Shown here in pieces: positions 25,647 through 33,706 of a DNA stretch of 38,514 bases. The notes under the pieces were generated by a model. The model was not told the origin of the DNA. It was given only the letters and a program-made list of their open reading frames with translations, and made no database searches. The DNA is from Aliarcobacter sp. (GTDB lineage Bacteria > Campylobacterota > Campylobacteria > Campylobacterales > Arcobacteraceae), in NCBI GenBank assembly GCA_017995775.1, contig JAGOIF010000012.1:1-38514 (forward strand), given 5' to 3'. The translations under genes were made by a program, and so were the position numbers. Position 1 is the stretch's first letter. Each line of letters opens with the position of its first letter.

Positions 25647-26390
25647 TTAAACGTATAATCCACCGTTAACTTTTAATATTTCACCTGTAATATATGAAGC
25701 ATGATCACTTAATAAAAATGCAACTGCATCAGCAATTTCACTTGGTTTTCCAAATCTTGATAAAGGAATATTTTTTTCATATTCAGCTTTAACTTCTGCT
25801 TTTAATTCATCTGTCATATCAGTTTGAATAAACCCTGGAGTTACTGCGTTATATCTAATTCCTCTTGAAGCTGCTTCTTTTGCAAATGATTTTGTCATTG
25901 CATTTAAACCACCTTTTGAAGCTGAATAGTTAGTTTGTCCAGCATTTCCCATCTCTCCTACTATTGAAGAGATATTAACAACTGATCCAAATCTTTTTTT
26001 ACTCATAACTTTTAAAGCCTCTTTACAACCAATAAATCCAGATGTTAAATTAGCACTAATTACATCATTAAAATCAGCAACACTCATTCTTAAAGCTAAT
26101 TTATCTTTTGTAATTCCTGCATTATTAACTAAATAAGATAATTCGCCATCTGCATCAATTATAGTTTTTATAGCATTTGAAAACTCTTCTTCATTTGTTA
26201 CATCAGCTTTAATAATTGCAGCATTTCCACCTGCTTTTTCAATCTCTTCTTTTACTTTTTCTGCTGCATCTGCACCACTTCTGTAATTAATCCAAACTTT
26301 TAGTCCAAAAGATGCAAGAGTTTTTGCAATTTCTGCTCCAATTCCTCTGCTTGCTCCTGTTATTAATACATTAGAACCTGTAAATTTCAT
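25647..26390 (-). CDS. fabG: 3-oxoacyl-[acyl-carrier-protein] reductase
   Basis: FabG reduces 3-ketoacyl-ACP with NADPH in each elongation cycle. The 247-residue protein is a classical short-chain dehydrogenase: TGASRGIGAEIAK (N-terminal nucleotide loop), NNAGITKDKLALRM, the catalytic Ser in VVNISSIVGEMG, YSASKGGLNAMTK (Tyr and Lys) and the C-terminal GEILKVNGGLYV. It opens the fabG-acpP-fabF-accA cluster. A TATAAT at 26429-26424 gives a leader of about 27 nt with AAGGATTAAA before the ATG. Confidence 0.97.
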   Translation of the reverse strand: MKFTGSNVLITGASRGIGAEIAKTLASFGLKVWINYRSGADAAEKVKEEIEKAGGNAAIIKADVTNEEEFSNAIKTIIDADGELSYLVNNAGITKDKLALRMSVADFNDVISANLTSGFIGCKEALKVMSKKRFGSVVNISSIVGEMGNAGQTNYSASKGGLNAMTKSFAKEAASRGIRYNAVTPGFIQTDMTDELKAEVKAEYEKNIPLSRFGKPSEIADAVAFLLSDHASYITGEILKVNGGLYV

Positions 26391-26423
26391 TTTAATCCTT
26401 TTAATTTTTTACATTAGTTTTTT

Positions 26424-26429
26424 ATTATA
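26424..26429 (-). promoter_or_regulatory. -10 element of fabG
   Basis: TATAAT on the minus strand (26429-26424) lies 34 bp before the fabG ATG. No convincing -35 is visible. The 72-bp gap to queE has no clear terminator, so read-through from the que genes is possible. Confidence 0.5.
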
Positions 26430-26462
26430 TCAACACTTTTATAAAATAAAACATCGATATAA

Positions 26463-27227
26463 TTAAACACCTCTTTTATTATCCCAAACTCTTATATGTA
26501 ATCTATCACAATATTTAAAACCATTTTGTATTGCCATATTTATTACATCTTCACAATTTTTATTTATTTCATCGGCTGTATCACCTAAAGGCATCAAGTA
26601 AACATCAGATTTTGGAATATCTTTTAAAATCTCGTGTATTTCACTATTCGCTTCTTCTAAAAAGTCTTTTCCAATAACAAATTTTAAATAAGATTCATTT
26701 GTATTTGTTAGAATTTTTGTAATAGTTTCTTTATTTATTCTTTTCTTTAATGGCTCTAGAGAGTTACTTAATTTTACACTCATAGAAAATAAAATTTCTT
26801 TTTGGTAATCAAATTCAAAATTTAAATTTAAAGAAGCATTTGTTTCAATAGTTACTTTATGGCCTTCATTTATATAATGTTCAAGTAGTTTTTGAAACTC
26901 GATCTTATTCCAATATAATAGTGGCTCACCACCTGTGATTACAATATCTATTTTGTAGTTATATTTATATGAAGAGATTAATTTATCAACTTCATTTACA
27001 ATCTCTTCATAAGATTTATATTTTGTCCAAGTATCTTTAAATTCTGTATCAACTGCATAATATGAATCGCAAGCACATTTTTTAATTCCACTTGGTGTTT
27101 CGTACTCAACTCCAAAACCTACACATTTAAAATTGCATTTTCCAAATCTAATAAATATAGATGGAGTTCCTACAAGTTTTCCTTCACCTTGGATTGTTGG
27201 ACCAAATATCTCATTTATTTCAAGCAT
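26463..27227 (-). CDS. queE: 7-carboxy-7-deazaguanine synthase (radical SAM)
   Basis: QueE rearranges 6-carboxytetrahydropterin to 7-carboxy-7-deazaguanine in preQ0/queuosine synthesis. The 254-residue protein has the QueE opening EIFGPTIQGEGKLVGTPSIF, then a cysteine cluster that differs from the plain CxxxCxxC: C31, C35, C51 and C53 (CNFKC, a 15-residue insert, then CAC). It continues with VITGGEPLLYW (the GGE SAM motif), VTIETNASL and FVIGKDF. The start overlaps queD by 8 bp. QueD and QueC, the enzymes before and after it in the pathway, are encoded immediately upstream. Confidence 0.9.
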   Translation of the reverse strand: MLEINEIFGPTIQGEGKLVGTPSIFIRFGKCNFKCVGFGVEYETPSGIKKCACDSYYAVDTEFKDTWTKYKSYEEIVNEVDKLISSYKYNYKIDIVITGGEPLLYWNKIEFQKLLEHYINEGHKVTIETNASLNLNFEFDYQKEILFSMSVKLSNSLEPLKKRINKETITKILTNTNESYLKFVIGKDFLEEANSEIHEILKDIPKSDVYLMPLGDTADEINKNCEDVINMAIQNGFKYCDRLHIRVWDNKRGV

Positions 27228-27753
27228 AAAAAGTGCTTTTGCTTTTTGGTGTTTCTAAAAACTCTATGTGAGAAACTTTTACATTTAATTTTTGCATTTT
27301 ATTTTGAACTATTCTTAAAAACCAAGCTGAAAGATTCTCACTTGTTGGAACAAAATCTACAATAATATAACCTTCATATAACTCTTTTATATGAATTTCT
27401 TCATTTGTAAATTTTGTTAAATCAACAATACTATAAGCTTCTGGAAATTTAACTAATTCTTCTTTTTTTACAAGTGGAAGTAGGGTTGAAAACAATGGAT
27501 CATTTATGTCTAGAATAAATTTATGATCAAGAACATCATCTATAAATTGTTTAAACCAATTTAGATGTTTAAAGTCTGTAACCATTCCATTATGTAATTC
27601 ATCTGCTTCTAAATAAACTAATATTTTTCCTTGATGACCATGTAAATGTCTACATTTTAAACAAGAATCTAGTGAAAACTCTGGGTTTAGTGTTTGAGAC
27701 CAAACTCTATGTCCATAACAGAAATCAAATTCTTTTGATATTTTCCAATGCAT
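27220..27753 (-). CDS. queD: 6-carboxy-5,6,7,8-tetrahydropterin synthase
   Basis: QueD turns dihydroneopterin triphosphate into 6-carboxytetrahydropterin, the first committed step to queuosine. The zinc histidines are H15 (YGHRVW), H38 and H40 (HLHGHQ), and the catalytic cysteine is C34 in CxxxHGH. PTSENLSAWFL and the end motif EFLETP are also typical of the fold. At 177 residues it is longer than the usual 120 or so; the extra length lies between about residues 80 and 130. It overlaps queC by one base (TAATG) and queE by 8 bp. Confidence 0.93.
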   Translation of the reverse strand: MHWKISKEFDFCYGHRVWSQTLNPEFSLDSCLKCRHLHGHQGKILVYLEADELHNGMVTDFKHLNWFKQFIDDVLDHKFILDINDPLFSTLLPLVKKEELVKFPEAYSIVDLTKFTNEEIHIKELYEGYIIVDFVPTSENLSAWFLRIVQNKMQKLNVKVSHIEFLETPKSKSTFYA

Positions 27754-28436
27754 TATAAAGTCTTGTAAGGAATTGGATCTATTTGATTTGCAATTTTAAA
27801 TCCATTTAATCTTAATCTGCATGAGTCACAAACACCACAAGCTTCTGATTCTTCTTTATAACAAGACCATGTATGTTCTAATGGAACCTTTAATTTTATT
27901 GCTTCTTGTACAATTTGAGCTTTTGATAAATGAACTAAAGGAGTGATAATATTAATATGTGTATCTTCTTTTGTTCCTTGATTTATAGCTTTTTTCATAT
28001 CATTTATAAAATCATCTGTACAATCAGGGTATCCTGAACTATCTTCTTGAACAACACCTATATACATAGCAGTTGCTTCTTCTTTTTCTGCAACAGCTGC
28101 TGCGATTGATAAAAATATACCATTTCTAAAAGGTACATAAGTAACAGGAACTCCAACTTCAATACCATTTGTTGGAACATCAATATTTTTATCAGTTAAT
28201 GCACTAGCTCCAATTTGTGTAAAAAATGGAATATCAATCTCATATTTTTCTAATATTTTTAAATCATTGCAAATATCTCTAAATGCTTTAAGTTCTCTAT
28301 CTTGAGTTCTTTGCCCATAATTAAAATGAACGGCAATTATTTCATAACCATCATTTTTTGCAATATATGAAGCTAAAGTGGAATCCATACCACCACTTAA
28401 AATGCATATTGCTTTTTTTTGCGCTATCTTAGCCAT
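27753..28436 (-). CDS. queC: 7-cyano-7-deazaguanine synthase (preQ0 synthase)
   Basis: QueC uses ATP and ammonia to convert 7-carboxy-7-deazaguanine to preQ0. The 227-residue protein has the PP-loop LSGGMDSTLASYIA (SGGMDS at 14-19), HFNYGQRTQDREL, VPFRNGIFLSIAAAVAE and a C-terminal zinc site with C192, C200, C203 and C206 (the last three in CGVCDSC). Its start overlaps the end of moeA by 8 bp, so all three que genes appear to be expressed from the moeA promoter. Confidence 0.97.
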   Translation of the reverse strand: MAKIAQKKAICILSGGMDSTLASYIAKNDGYEIIAVHFNYGQRTQDRELKAFRDICNDLKILEKYEIDIPFFTQIGASALTDKNIDVPTNGIEVGVPVTYVPFRNGIFLSIAAAVAEKEEATAMYIGVVQEDSSGYPDCTDDFINDMKKAINQGTKEDTHINIITPLVHLSKAQIVQEAIKLKVPLEHTWSCYKEESEACGVCDSCRLRLNGFKIANQIDPIPYKTL

Positions 28437-29652
28437 GTGTAAAAAAATCCTTTTTAATTTTGCTAAAAAATTTCCAGTTTATTGGTAAAATTTTTACTAA
28501 ACTATCTTTTTGTAAGTTTTCAACTTCTTCATCAATTACAATCATTGAATTACAAGAACTTAATACGGATACCATTCCTGCTGATCTATTTGGTGCAACT
28601 GAAAAATATTCACCATCAAACATTCCTGGAAGCATTGTAATTCTTCCTTTTCTTGTTTTAAATTCATTATCTAATTTCCCTAAAATAAAATTCGGATGAA
28701 TTTCATTTGAAGCTAATAGTTTTTGTATAATTATTTTTCCAAACATCTCAAATATCATAGATGCAGCAAGTGGATTTCCTGGCAGATTCAGGATATAAGT
28801 ATCTTTTATTTTTCCAAATATTGTAGGTTTTCCTGGCTTTACCATGATTCCTTCAAAAATTATTTCAAAATCAAGTTTGGAAAATGCTTCTTTTGTAAAA
28901 TCTGCATCACCAACTGAAACACCACCTGATGTGATTATTAAATCAGCACCAAGACAATTTGTTGTTAAATTTTTAATATCTTCTACTGTATCTTTTGCTT
29001 GACCAATAAATGTAACATCACAACCTAACTCTTTTGCTCGTGCTATAAATGTAGGAGTGTTTGAATTATAGATTTGATAATCTTCGATTTTTTCATAATG
29101 TAATTTTAACTCTTCACCACTTGCAAATACAACAATTTTTGGTTTTCTAAAAACTTGAATATGGGAAAAACCTTGAGATGCAAGAAGTGTAATTTTTGAA
29201 AAATTTATTTCATCACCAACATCAATTAATAGTTTATCTTTTTGTATATCTTCACCAATATATCTAATGTGTTGAAATTCTTTAACATTTTGTTTAATTT
29301 TAATTTTATTATCATTAAGTTTTTCTGTATCTTCTATTGGAATAATTGCTGTTGCATTTGCAGGGATTCTAGCTCCAGTCATTATTTTGATGCAGCAATT
29401 TTCTTTTAAAAGTTTTTCATTATTATCACCTGCAAAAATAGTGTCAATAATTTCTAAATTATTGTTTTTATTTTCATAAATTATTGCGTAACCATCCATT
29501 GCTGAATTATTAAATTTTGGTAAATAGCTAGTTGCATTTATTGCTTTAGCACAAATTCTAGATACAGAACTTTCAATTGGAATAATTTCAAAATTAGTAT
29601 TAATATTTATATTTGAAATTAAATCTATTGCTTTTTGTACAGAAATAGCCAT
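28429..29652 (-). CDS. moeA: Molybdopterin molybdenumtransferase
   Basis: MoeA inserts molybdate into adenylated molybdopterin to finish the molybdenum cofactor, needed by enzymes such as nitrate reductase and formate dehydrogenase. The 407-residue protein shows FNNSAMDGYAI, IMTGARIPANATAIIPIEDTE, YIGEDI, VVFASGEEL, ITSGGVSVGDADFTKEA, MVKPGKPTIFGK and LPGNPLAASMIFEMF, in the expected order. The C-terminal beta domain follows (GRITMLPGMFDG, VAPNRSAGMVSVLSS). It heads the moeA-queC-queD-queE run; the only link I see with queuosine is co-transcription. Confidence 0.95.
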   Translation of the reverse strand: MAISVQKAIDLISNININTNFEIIPIESSVSRICAKAINATSYLPKFNNSAMDGYAIIYENKNNNLEIIDTIFAGDNNEKLLKENCCIKIMTGARIPANATAIIPIEDTEKLNDNKIKIKQNVKEFQHIRYIGEDIQKDKLLIDVGDEINFSKITLLASQGFSHIQVFRKPKIVVFASGEELKLHYEKIEDYQIYNSNTPTFIARAKELGCDVTFIGQAKDTVEDIKNLTTNCLGADLIITSGGVSVGDADFTKEAFSKLDFEIIFEGIMVKPGKPTIFGKIKDTYILNLPGNPLAASMIFEMFGKIIIQKLLASNEIHPNFILGKLDNEFKTRKGRITMLPGMFDGEYFSVAPNRSAGMVSVLSSCNSMIVIDEEVENLQKDSLVKILPINWKFFSKIKKDFFTHG

Positions 29653-29697
29653 GTTATTCCTTTTGTAGTTAAAATAAAAACCTTATGACAAGTTAGA

Positions 29698-29704
29698 TAT
29701 AATA
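29698..29704. promoter_or_regulatory. Shared -10 region for moeA and the divergent membrane-protein gene
   Basis: TATAAT reads rightward at 29698-29703 (leader about 26 nt to 29736), and TATTAT reads leftward at 29704-29699 (leader about 40 nt to moeA). The same bases could serve either direction but not both at once. No good -35 is seen for either. Confidence 0.4.
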
Positions 29705-29735
29705 CCAAAATTTTTTAAAAGTGAGATAAACAGAT

Positions 29736-30140
29736 ATGGAATTAATGCAAAGTGCGGTTCAAACCCACGTTTATACAATATATTTTTTCTTAGCAATTAT
29801 GTTATTTAATTTATATTCAGTTTCAAGAGAGAAAAACTTTATTGTTTTAGCAAAACGATTAAGATTTCTAACACCTATGTATCATTTAACAAATGCAATT
29901 GTTATTTATACAGGAACAATTGTTGCATTTTATGCTCAAACATTTAGTCCTACAATAGCTTTAATGATACCTGCTTCTATTTTTCTATTAGTGATTGAAA
30001 TTAAAAGATACAAAAAAATGAGAGTTATAAAACATGATCAACTTCAATTACAAGATGATTTTTTTGCATATGCAAGAAAAATATATACAATTGAAATTTG
30101 TGTAATTATTTTTGTTTATATTGTATCAAAGATATTTTAA
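29736..30140 (+). CDS. Unrecognised small integral membrane protein
   Basis: I do not recognise this 134-residue protein. It has four probable membrane helices at about residues 10-27, 48-66, 70-87 and 112-131. A basic loop (SREKNFIVLAKRLRF) follows the first helix and another basic stretch (EIKRYKKMRVIKHD) precedes the last. Histidines occur near the membrane (H11 in QTHVYT, H51 in MYHLTN), which could hint at haem or metal binding, but no known motif is complete. It overlaps rsmE by one base (TAATG), so the two are co-translated. The start at 29736 has only a weak ribosome site (GTGAG). Confidence 0.7.
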   Translation: MELMQSAVQTHVYTIYFFLAIMLFNLYSVSREKNFIVLAKRLRFLTPMYHLTNAIVIYTGTIVAFYAQTFSPTIALMIPASIFLLVIEIKRYKKMRVIKHDQLQLQDDFFAYARKIYTIEICVIIFVYIVSKIF

Positions 30141-30811
30141 TGCAGTTTACTTATGATGAATTTTGTGGAACAAATATTTTAGAAATAAAAGATGAAGTTT
30201 ATAATTACTTAGTTAAAGCAAGACGACATAAAATTGATGATGAGATATATTTTAGAAATTTAAAAGATAACAATATTTATTTATATAAAATCGATATGAT
30301 TGATAAAAAGAAAGCAATATTAACTTTGATTTCAAGTGAAGAAAAAATTATACTAAGTCAAAAGAAACTTCATCTTGGATGGAGTGTTGTTGATCCTAAA
30401 ACAATAGAAAAATACATTTCATCACTAAATGAAATGGGAGTAGAAAAAATCACTTTTATATATAGTGATTTTTCTCAAAAAAACTTTAAAATAAATATAG
30501 AAAAATTAGAAAAAATATTGATAAACTCTTCATGCCAATGTGGAAGATCAAATATTATAAAACTAGCTGTTTGTAAAAATATAGAAACTTTTATTAAAGA
30601 AAATGATGATGTTTATTTTTTAGATTTTTCAAATACTTCAATTGATGAAAAAAGTGATCTAATTAAAACTTTAGTTATTGGATGTGAAGGTGGTTTTTCA
30701 AATAAGGAAAGAGAAATATTTAATAAAAATAATATCGTAGGATTTAATTCTAATTTAATACTTCGTTCTGAAACTGCTATAATATCAGCTAGTTCAAAAA
30801 TTCTTCTATAA
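30140..30811 (+). CDS. rsmE: 16S rRNA (uracil1498-N3)-methyltransferase
   Basis: RsmE methylates U1498 in helix 44 of 16S rRNA. The 223-residue protein has the N-terminal PUA-like part (YNYLVKARRHKIDDEIYFRN) and the SPOUT domain: LHLGWSVVDPKTIEKYISSL, GVEKITFIYSDFSQ, SSCQCGRSNII, LVIGCEGGFSNKERE and the end motif ILRSETAIISASSKILL, which forms the knotted SAM site. I place the start at 30140 rather than the in-frame ATG at 30098, because the family N-terminus is MQFTYDEF and the upstream extension would lie inside the membrane-protein gene. Confidence 0.92.
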   Translation: MQFTYDEFCGTNILEIKDEVYNYLVKARRHKIDDEIYFRNLKDNNIYLYKIDMIDKKKAILTLISSEEKIILSQKKLHLGWSVVDPKTIEKYISSLNEMGVEKITFIYSDFSQKNFKINIEKLEKILINSSCQCGRSNIIKLAVCKNIETFIKENDDVYFLDFSNTSIDEKSDLIKTLVIGCEGGFSNKEREIFNKNNIVGFNSNLILRSETAIISASSKILL

Positions 30812-30812
30812 A

Positions 30813-30842
30813 AAAAGGGATAGATTTAAATCTATCCCTTTT
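30813..30842. terminator. 30-bp perfect palindrome, bidirectional terminator
   Basis: AAAAGGGATAGATTT (30813-30827) is followed directly by its exact complement AAATCTATCCCTTTT (30828-30842). It starts just past the rsmE stop and lies 32 bp beyond the petC stop on the other strand. The A4 and T4 ends give U-rich 3' ends in both directions. Confidence 0.85.
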
Positions 30843-30873
30843 CTTTTACTACTAATTTTATGAAGAAATGTTC

Positions 30874-31758
30874 TTAGTGAACATCTCTCCATTTACTTGC
30901 TTTCCATAAGAAACCAAATATTGCAAATATAACTAAATAGATTAGGAATTTAGGTGCTAAATCTTCTCTTTGAGCTTTTTTAGAATCACCGATTTCTTCT
31001 AAGTAAGAAATTACTTGAGCTTGAGATTCTTCATTTAATCCAACTCTAGGCATCGCTGTACCTTCAAGGTGTTTTTCAGGACTATTAATGAAAGTTTCTA
31101 AATAATGGTGTCCTCTTGATTTAATATATTGAGATAAGTCAGGAGGTAATTTACCCATGTAATGTTTAACATCATCTTTTGGTGTAAATGCAGCCATTGA
31201 TCCACCCTTCATATCAGCATATTTAATTGCGTGACATCTTTGACAAGAATCAGTAAATACTTCTTTATTAGTCATCTCTTTTGGAGCAATAGATTTTAAA
31301 TATGCAACCATATCAGCAATCTCTTGAGGTTGCATCCAGTTATAAGAAGGCATTGGATGAGCTCTACCATCAACAAATTTATGAGCTACTCTTGATGCTG
31401 TTGCAGGATCTTTAATAAACGCAGCTAAATAAGTTGCATTATATAATTTTCCAGCACTTCCTAAATCAGGAGGAGTAACACCATAAGCAGATCCGCTACT
31501 TGCGTTATCCATAACTTGAGGAAAACCTTTTGATTCAATTGAGTGACAAGCAGTACAGTTAGCTGTTACTAATGCTTCACCACTTGTTGCATTTCCTTCA
31601 AGTGCTGTTACATCTGCAACACTCTCTTTTACATCAGAGAATGCAAAATCAGCAGGAGCAACAGGTGGGTGCATTTCATGGTGAGCGTAAGGCTCAACAC
31701 CCCAGTAAGTAATAAGCGTTAAAGCTACTACTACTGCTAAAATTTTTAATTCTCTCAT
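30874..31758 (-). CDS. petC: Cytochrome bc complex di-haem cytochrome c subunit
   Basis: This subunit accepts electrons from the Rieske protein and passes them to soluble cytochrome c. The 294-residue protein has an N-terminal membrane segment or signal (about 4-20, LKILAVVVALTLITYWG), two c-type haem sites CTACH (68-72) and CQRCH (172-176), and a C-terminal anchor (about 268-286, FLIYLVIFAIFGFLW). Met candidates for axial ligands are in HPMPSYNWM (about 134-142) and GTAMPRVG. The two-haem form differs from mono-haem cytochrome c1 and is known for Campylobacterota. Its ATG overlaps the petB stop as ATGA. Confidence 0.92.
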   Translation of the reverse strand: MRELKILAVVVALTLITYWGVEPYAHHEMHPPVAPADFAFSDVKESVADVTALEGNATSGEALVTANCTACHSIESKGFPQVMDNASSGSAYGVTPPDLGSAGKLYNATYLAAFIKDPATASRVAHKFVDGRAHPMPSYNWMQPQEIADMVAYLKSIAPKEMTNKEVFTDSCQRCHAIKYADMKGGSMAAFTPKDDVKHYMGKLPPDLSQYIKSRGHHYLETFINSPEKHLEGTAMPRVGLNEESQAQVISYLEEIGDSKKAQREDLAPKFLIYLVIFAIFGFLWKASKWRDVH

Positions 31759-33005
31759 AGTGATCCCCTTTTCTTAGCGTCAATTTTAGTAACGATTGGA
31801 AGTACAATAAATAATACAATAAATCCTACCGCTGCATAGAATCCAACCCATGCGTTTGTACCCGTTGGAGGTAATTTACCATAAACAGTTAATACAATTA
31901 AGTCAGCCATTAATACCCAGAACCAAATAAAGAACACAGGTCTTTTATGAGCAGGTAAAATTTTAGGATCTCTATCTAACCATGGTAATACTAAGAAGAT
32001 ACCATTTGCGAATGCAAATGCAATTAAACCAATATCAAATGCTTTAAATCCAGCAATATCAAAGAAGAAACCTCTTAATACTTCATATGACCATAGGAAA
32101 TACCACTCAGGATAAATATGAGCAGGTGTAACCATATTATCAGCAGGATCGAAGTTAACTGGATCCATTGCAAAGTTATAATGGAAGAATACAAGATAGA
32201 AATAGAAAATTAAGAATACACCAAGTACAGCTAAATCTTTAGAAATAAAGATAGGCCAGAAAGGTATAACTTTTGATTCTTTTTTGTTTCCAGCTAAATA
32301 TTTTTCAGCTTCTTCATCAAAATCAAATTCTTCTGAACTTTGATTATTTACGTGAGGAATTCTTAGTGTATAAAAGTGTAAACCAATAAGACCCATAATT
32401 ACAACAGGTAATAAGAAAACGTGTAACATAAAGAATCTAGTTAAAGTAGCATCGGCTACGTTAAAGTCACCTCTAATCCATACAACTAAAGCATCTCCAA
32501 TAACAGGAACTCCACCAAATAAGTTAGTAATAACCATTGCAGCCCAGTAAGACATTTGTCCCCATGGTAACATATATCCAGAGAATCCAGCAGCACTGAA
32601 CGTCATAAATAATAACATACCAGAAATCCAGATCATCTCTCTACCTTGTTTATAAGAACCATAATAGATACCTGTAAACATGTGGATATAAATAATTAAG
32701 AATACAACAGAAGCAGCAACACCATGCATATGTCTAAATAACCAACCAAATGCAACTTCTTGCATAATTGTATAGTTAACAGAGTCAAATGCTAAGTTAA
32801 TATCAGGCTTGTAGTACATCATTAAGAAAATACCAGAAACTATTAAAATACTAAATGTAGTAGCTAATAATACTCCCATTGCCCATAAGAAGTTAATATC
32901 TTTAGGAATCCAATACTCAGTCATCATAACTTTGTTGAAAGTAGTTAGATTTAATCTTTGATCTAACCATTCACCAACAGAGTTAGCTTTTTCAAATTTT
33001 GCCAT
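31755..33005 (-). CDS. petB: Cytochrome b subunit of the bc complex
   Basis: Cytochrome b holds the quinol-oxidising and quinone-reducing sites and two b haems in the inner membrane. The 416-residue protein has about eight hydrophobic helices. The haem histidines are H94 and H108 (RHMHGVAAS, IYIHMF) and H195 and H210 (MLHVFLL, LIGLHFY). The spacing is thus 14 in the first pair and 15 in the second; 15 is the spacing I recall for cytochrome b6, whereas classical bc1 has 14. The Qo motif PEWYFLWSYEVLR is intact. A charged loop (SSEEFDFDEEAEKYLAG, near residues 222-238) separates the two halves. It lies 10 bp after petA and overlaps petC. Confidence 0.95.
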   Translation of the reverse strand: MAKFEKANSVGEWLDQRLNLTTFNKVMMTEYWIPKDINFLWAMGVLLATTFSILIVSGIFLMMYYKPDINLAFDSVNYTIMQEVAFGWLFRHMHGVAASVVFLIIYIHMFTGIYYGSYKQGREMIWISGMLLFMTFSAAGFSGYMLPWGQMSYWAAMVITNLFGGVPVIGDALVVWIRGDFNVADATLTRFFMLHVFLLPVVIMGLIGLHFYTLRIPHVNNQSSEEFDFDEEAEKYLAGNKKESKVIPFWPIFISKDLAVLGVFLIFYFYLVFFHYNFAMDPVNFDPADNMVTPAHIYPEWYFLWSYEVLRGFFFDIAGFKAFDIGLIAFAFANGIFLVLPWLDRDPKILPAHKRPVFFIWFWVLMADLIVLTVYGKLPPTGTNAWVGFYAAVGFIVLFIVLPIVTKIDAKKRGSL

Positions 33006-33015
33006 TTATAACTCC

Positions 33016-33516
33016 TTATGCCAGCATCGCAGCTGCGATTGCTTTGTATTCTGGTCCTTCTTCACCTAAAACGATAGAATTTCCTTTTACACTAAATGGA
33101 GGTAAGTCAAGAGGTCTAGGAGGTGGTCCAAATGTTTGTTTTGCACTTGCATTGAATTCTCCCCCATGACATGCGCATTTCCACATATCTTTTTTCCACG
33201 CAGGAATACAACCTAAGTGTGTGCAAAGACCAATAGCAACAGTGAATCTTTCTTCACCAATTACTAAATCTCTACTAGCTTTTTCCATATCTGCACCTTT
33301 TTTAAGTACAAATATTGGTTTACCTCTCCATGTAAAAGTTTCTGGAGTTCCAGCTTTTAATGGTGTAAGATCAATCTCAGTAAATCCACCTGCAAGTACG
33401 CTTGGAAGTGGATCCCAAGCTTGTTTCATACCAACAAGTGACGCAGCACCACCTACTGCAGCAACTGCAGCAAATGAATAACCAATAAAATCTCGTCTAT
33501 TTGTTTCTTTAGACAT
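33016..33516 (-). CDS. petA: Rieske iron-sulphur subunit of the bc complex
   Basis: The Rieske protein takes the first electron from quinol. The 166-residue protein has an N-terminal twin-arginine type signal and anchor (NRRDFIGYSFAAVAAVGG, residues 6-23). The cluster motifs are CTHLGC (C98, H100, C103) and CACHGGEF (C114, C116, H117). By family analogy C98, H100, C114 and H117 bind the 2Fe-2S cluster and C103-C116 form the disulphide. PPPRPLD near residue 131 is the usual proline loop. It is the first gene of petABC and has a clear TATAAT 36 bp upstream. Confidence 0.96.
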   Translation of the reverse strand: MSKETNRRDFIGYSFAAVAAVGGAASLVGMKQAWDPLPSVLAGGFTEIDLTPLKAGTPETFTWRGKPIFVLKKGADMEKASRDLVIGEERFTVAIGLCTHLGCIPAWKKDMWKCACHGGEFNASAKQTFGPPPRPLDLPPFSVKGNSIVLGEEGPEYKAIAAAMLA

Positions 33517-33551
33517 ATTTGGCTTCCTTTTTTTAAATTTAGAATTCGTAC

Positions 33552-33593
33552 ATTATAATACTAAAATACTTAAAATGAATTGACCTATGTCAT
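33552..33593 (-). promoter_or_regulatory. petABC promoter with a CRP/FNR-like box near -41.5
   Basis: On the minus strand TATAAT lies at 33557-33552, placing the transcript start near 33545. The sequence TTGACCTATGTCAT at 33580-33593 has a perfect TGAC-N4-GTCA core, close to the TTGAC/T-N4-A/GTCAA sites bound by CRP/FNR-family regulators. Its centre (33586.5) is about 41.5 bp upstream of that start, the classical class II activator position. The regulator itself is not in the window. Confidence 0.55.
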
Positions 33594-33674
33594 ATTAGAG
33601 GGTTTAATTAAGGAAAATATGAGAATAAACTACACAATATAAGATATATGTGTAAAATAAAAATTTGATAGATA

Positions 33675-33706
33675 TTTATTAGAAAATCTTATGATTCTCT
33701 AATAAA
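33675..33706 (-). repeat. 9-bp inverted repeat over the thrC stop codon
   Basis: TTTATTAGA (33675-33683) and TCTAATAAA (33698-33706) are complements separated by 14 bases that include the thrC stop. It could fold at the 3' end of the thrC mRNA, but no U-tract follows directly, so it is at best a weak terminator. Confidence 0.3.

Noticed and set aside
28460-28699. Plus-strand frame opposite the moeA end
   Set aside because: It is a shadow of moeA, whose C-terminal domain motifs are intact on the other strand. It has no ribosome site.
30098-30139. Upstream in-frame ATG as the start of rsmE
   Set aside because: It would add 14 residues (MCNYFCLYCIKDIL) that are out-of-frame translation of the membrane-protein gene. 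The ATG at 30140 fits the family N-terminus and the TAATG coupling.
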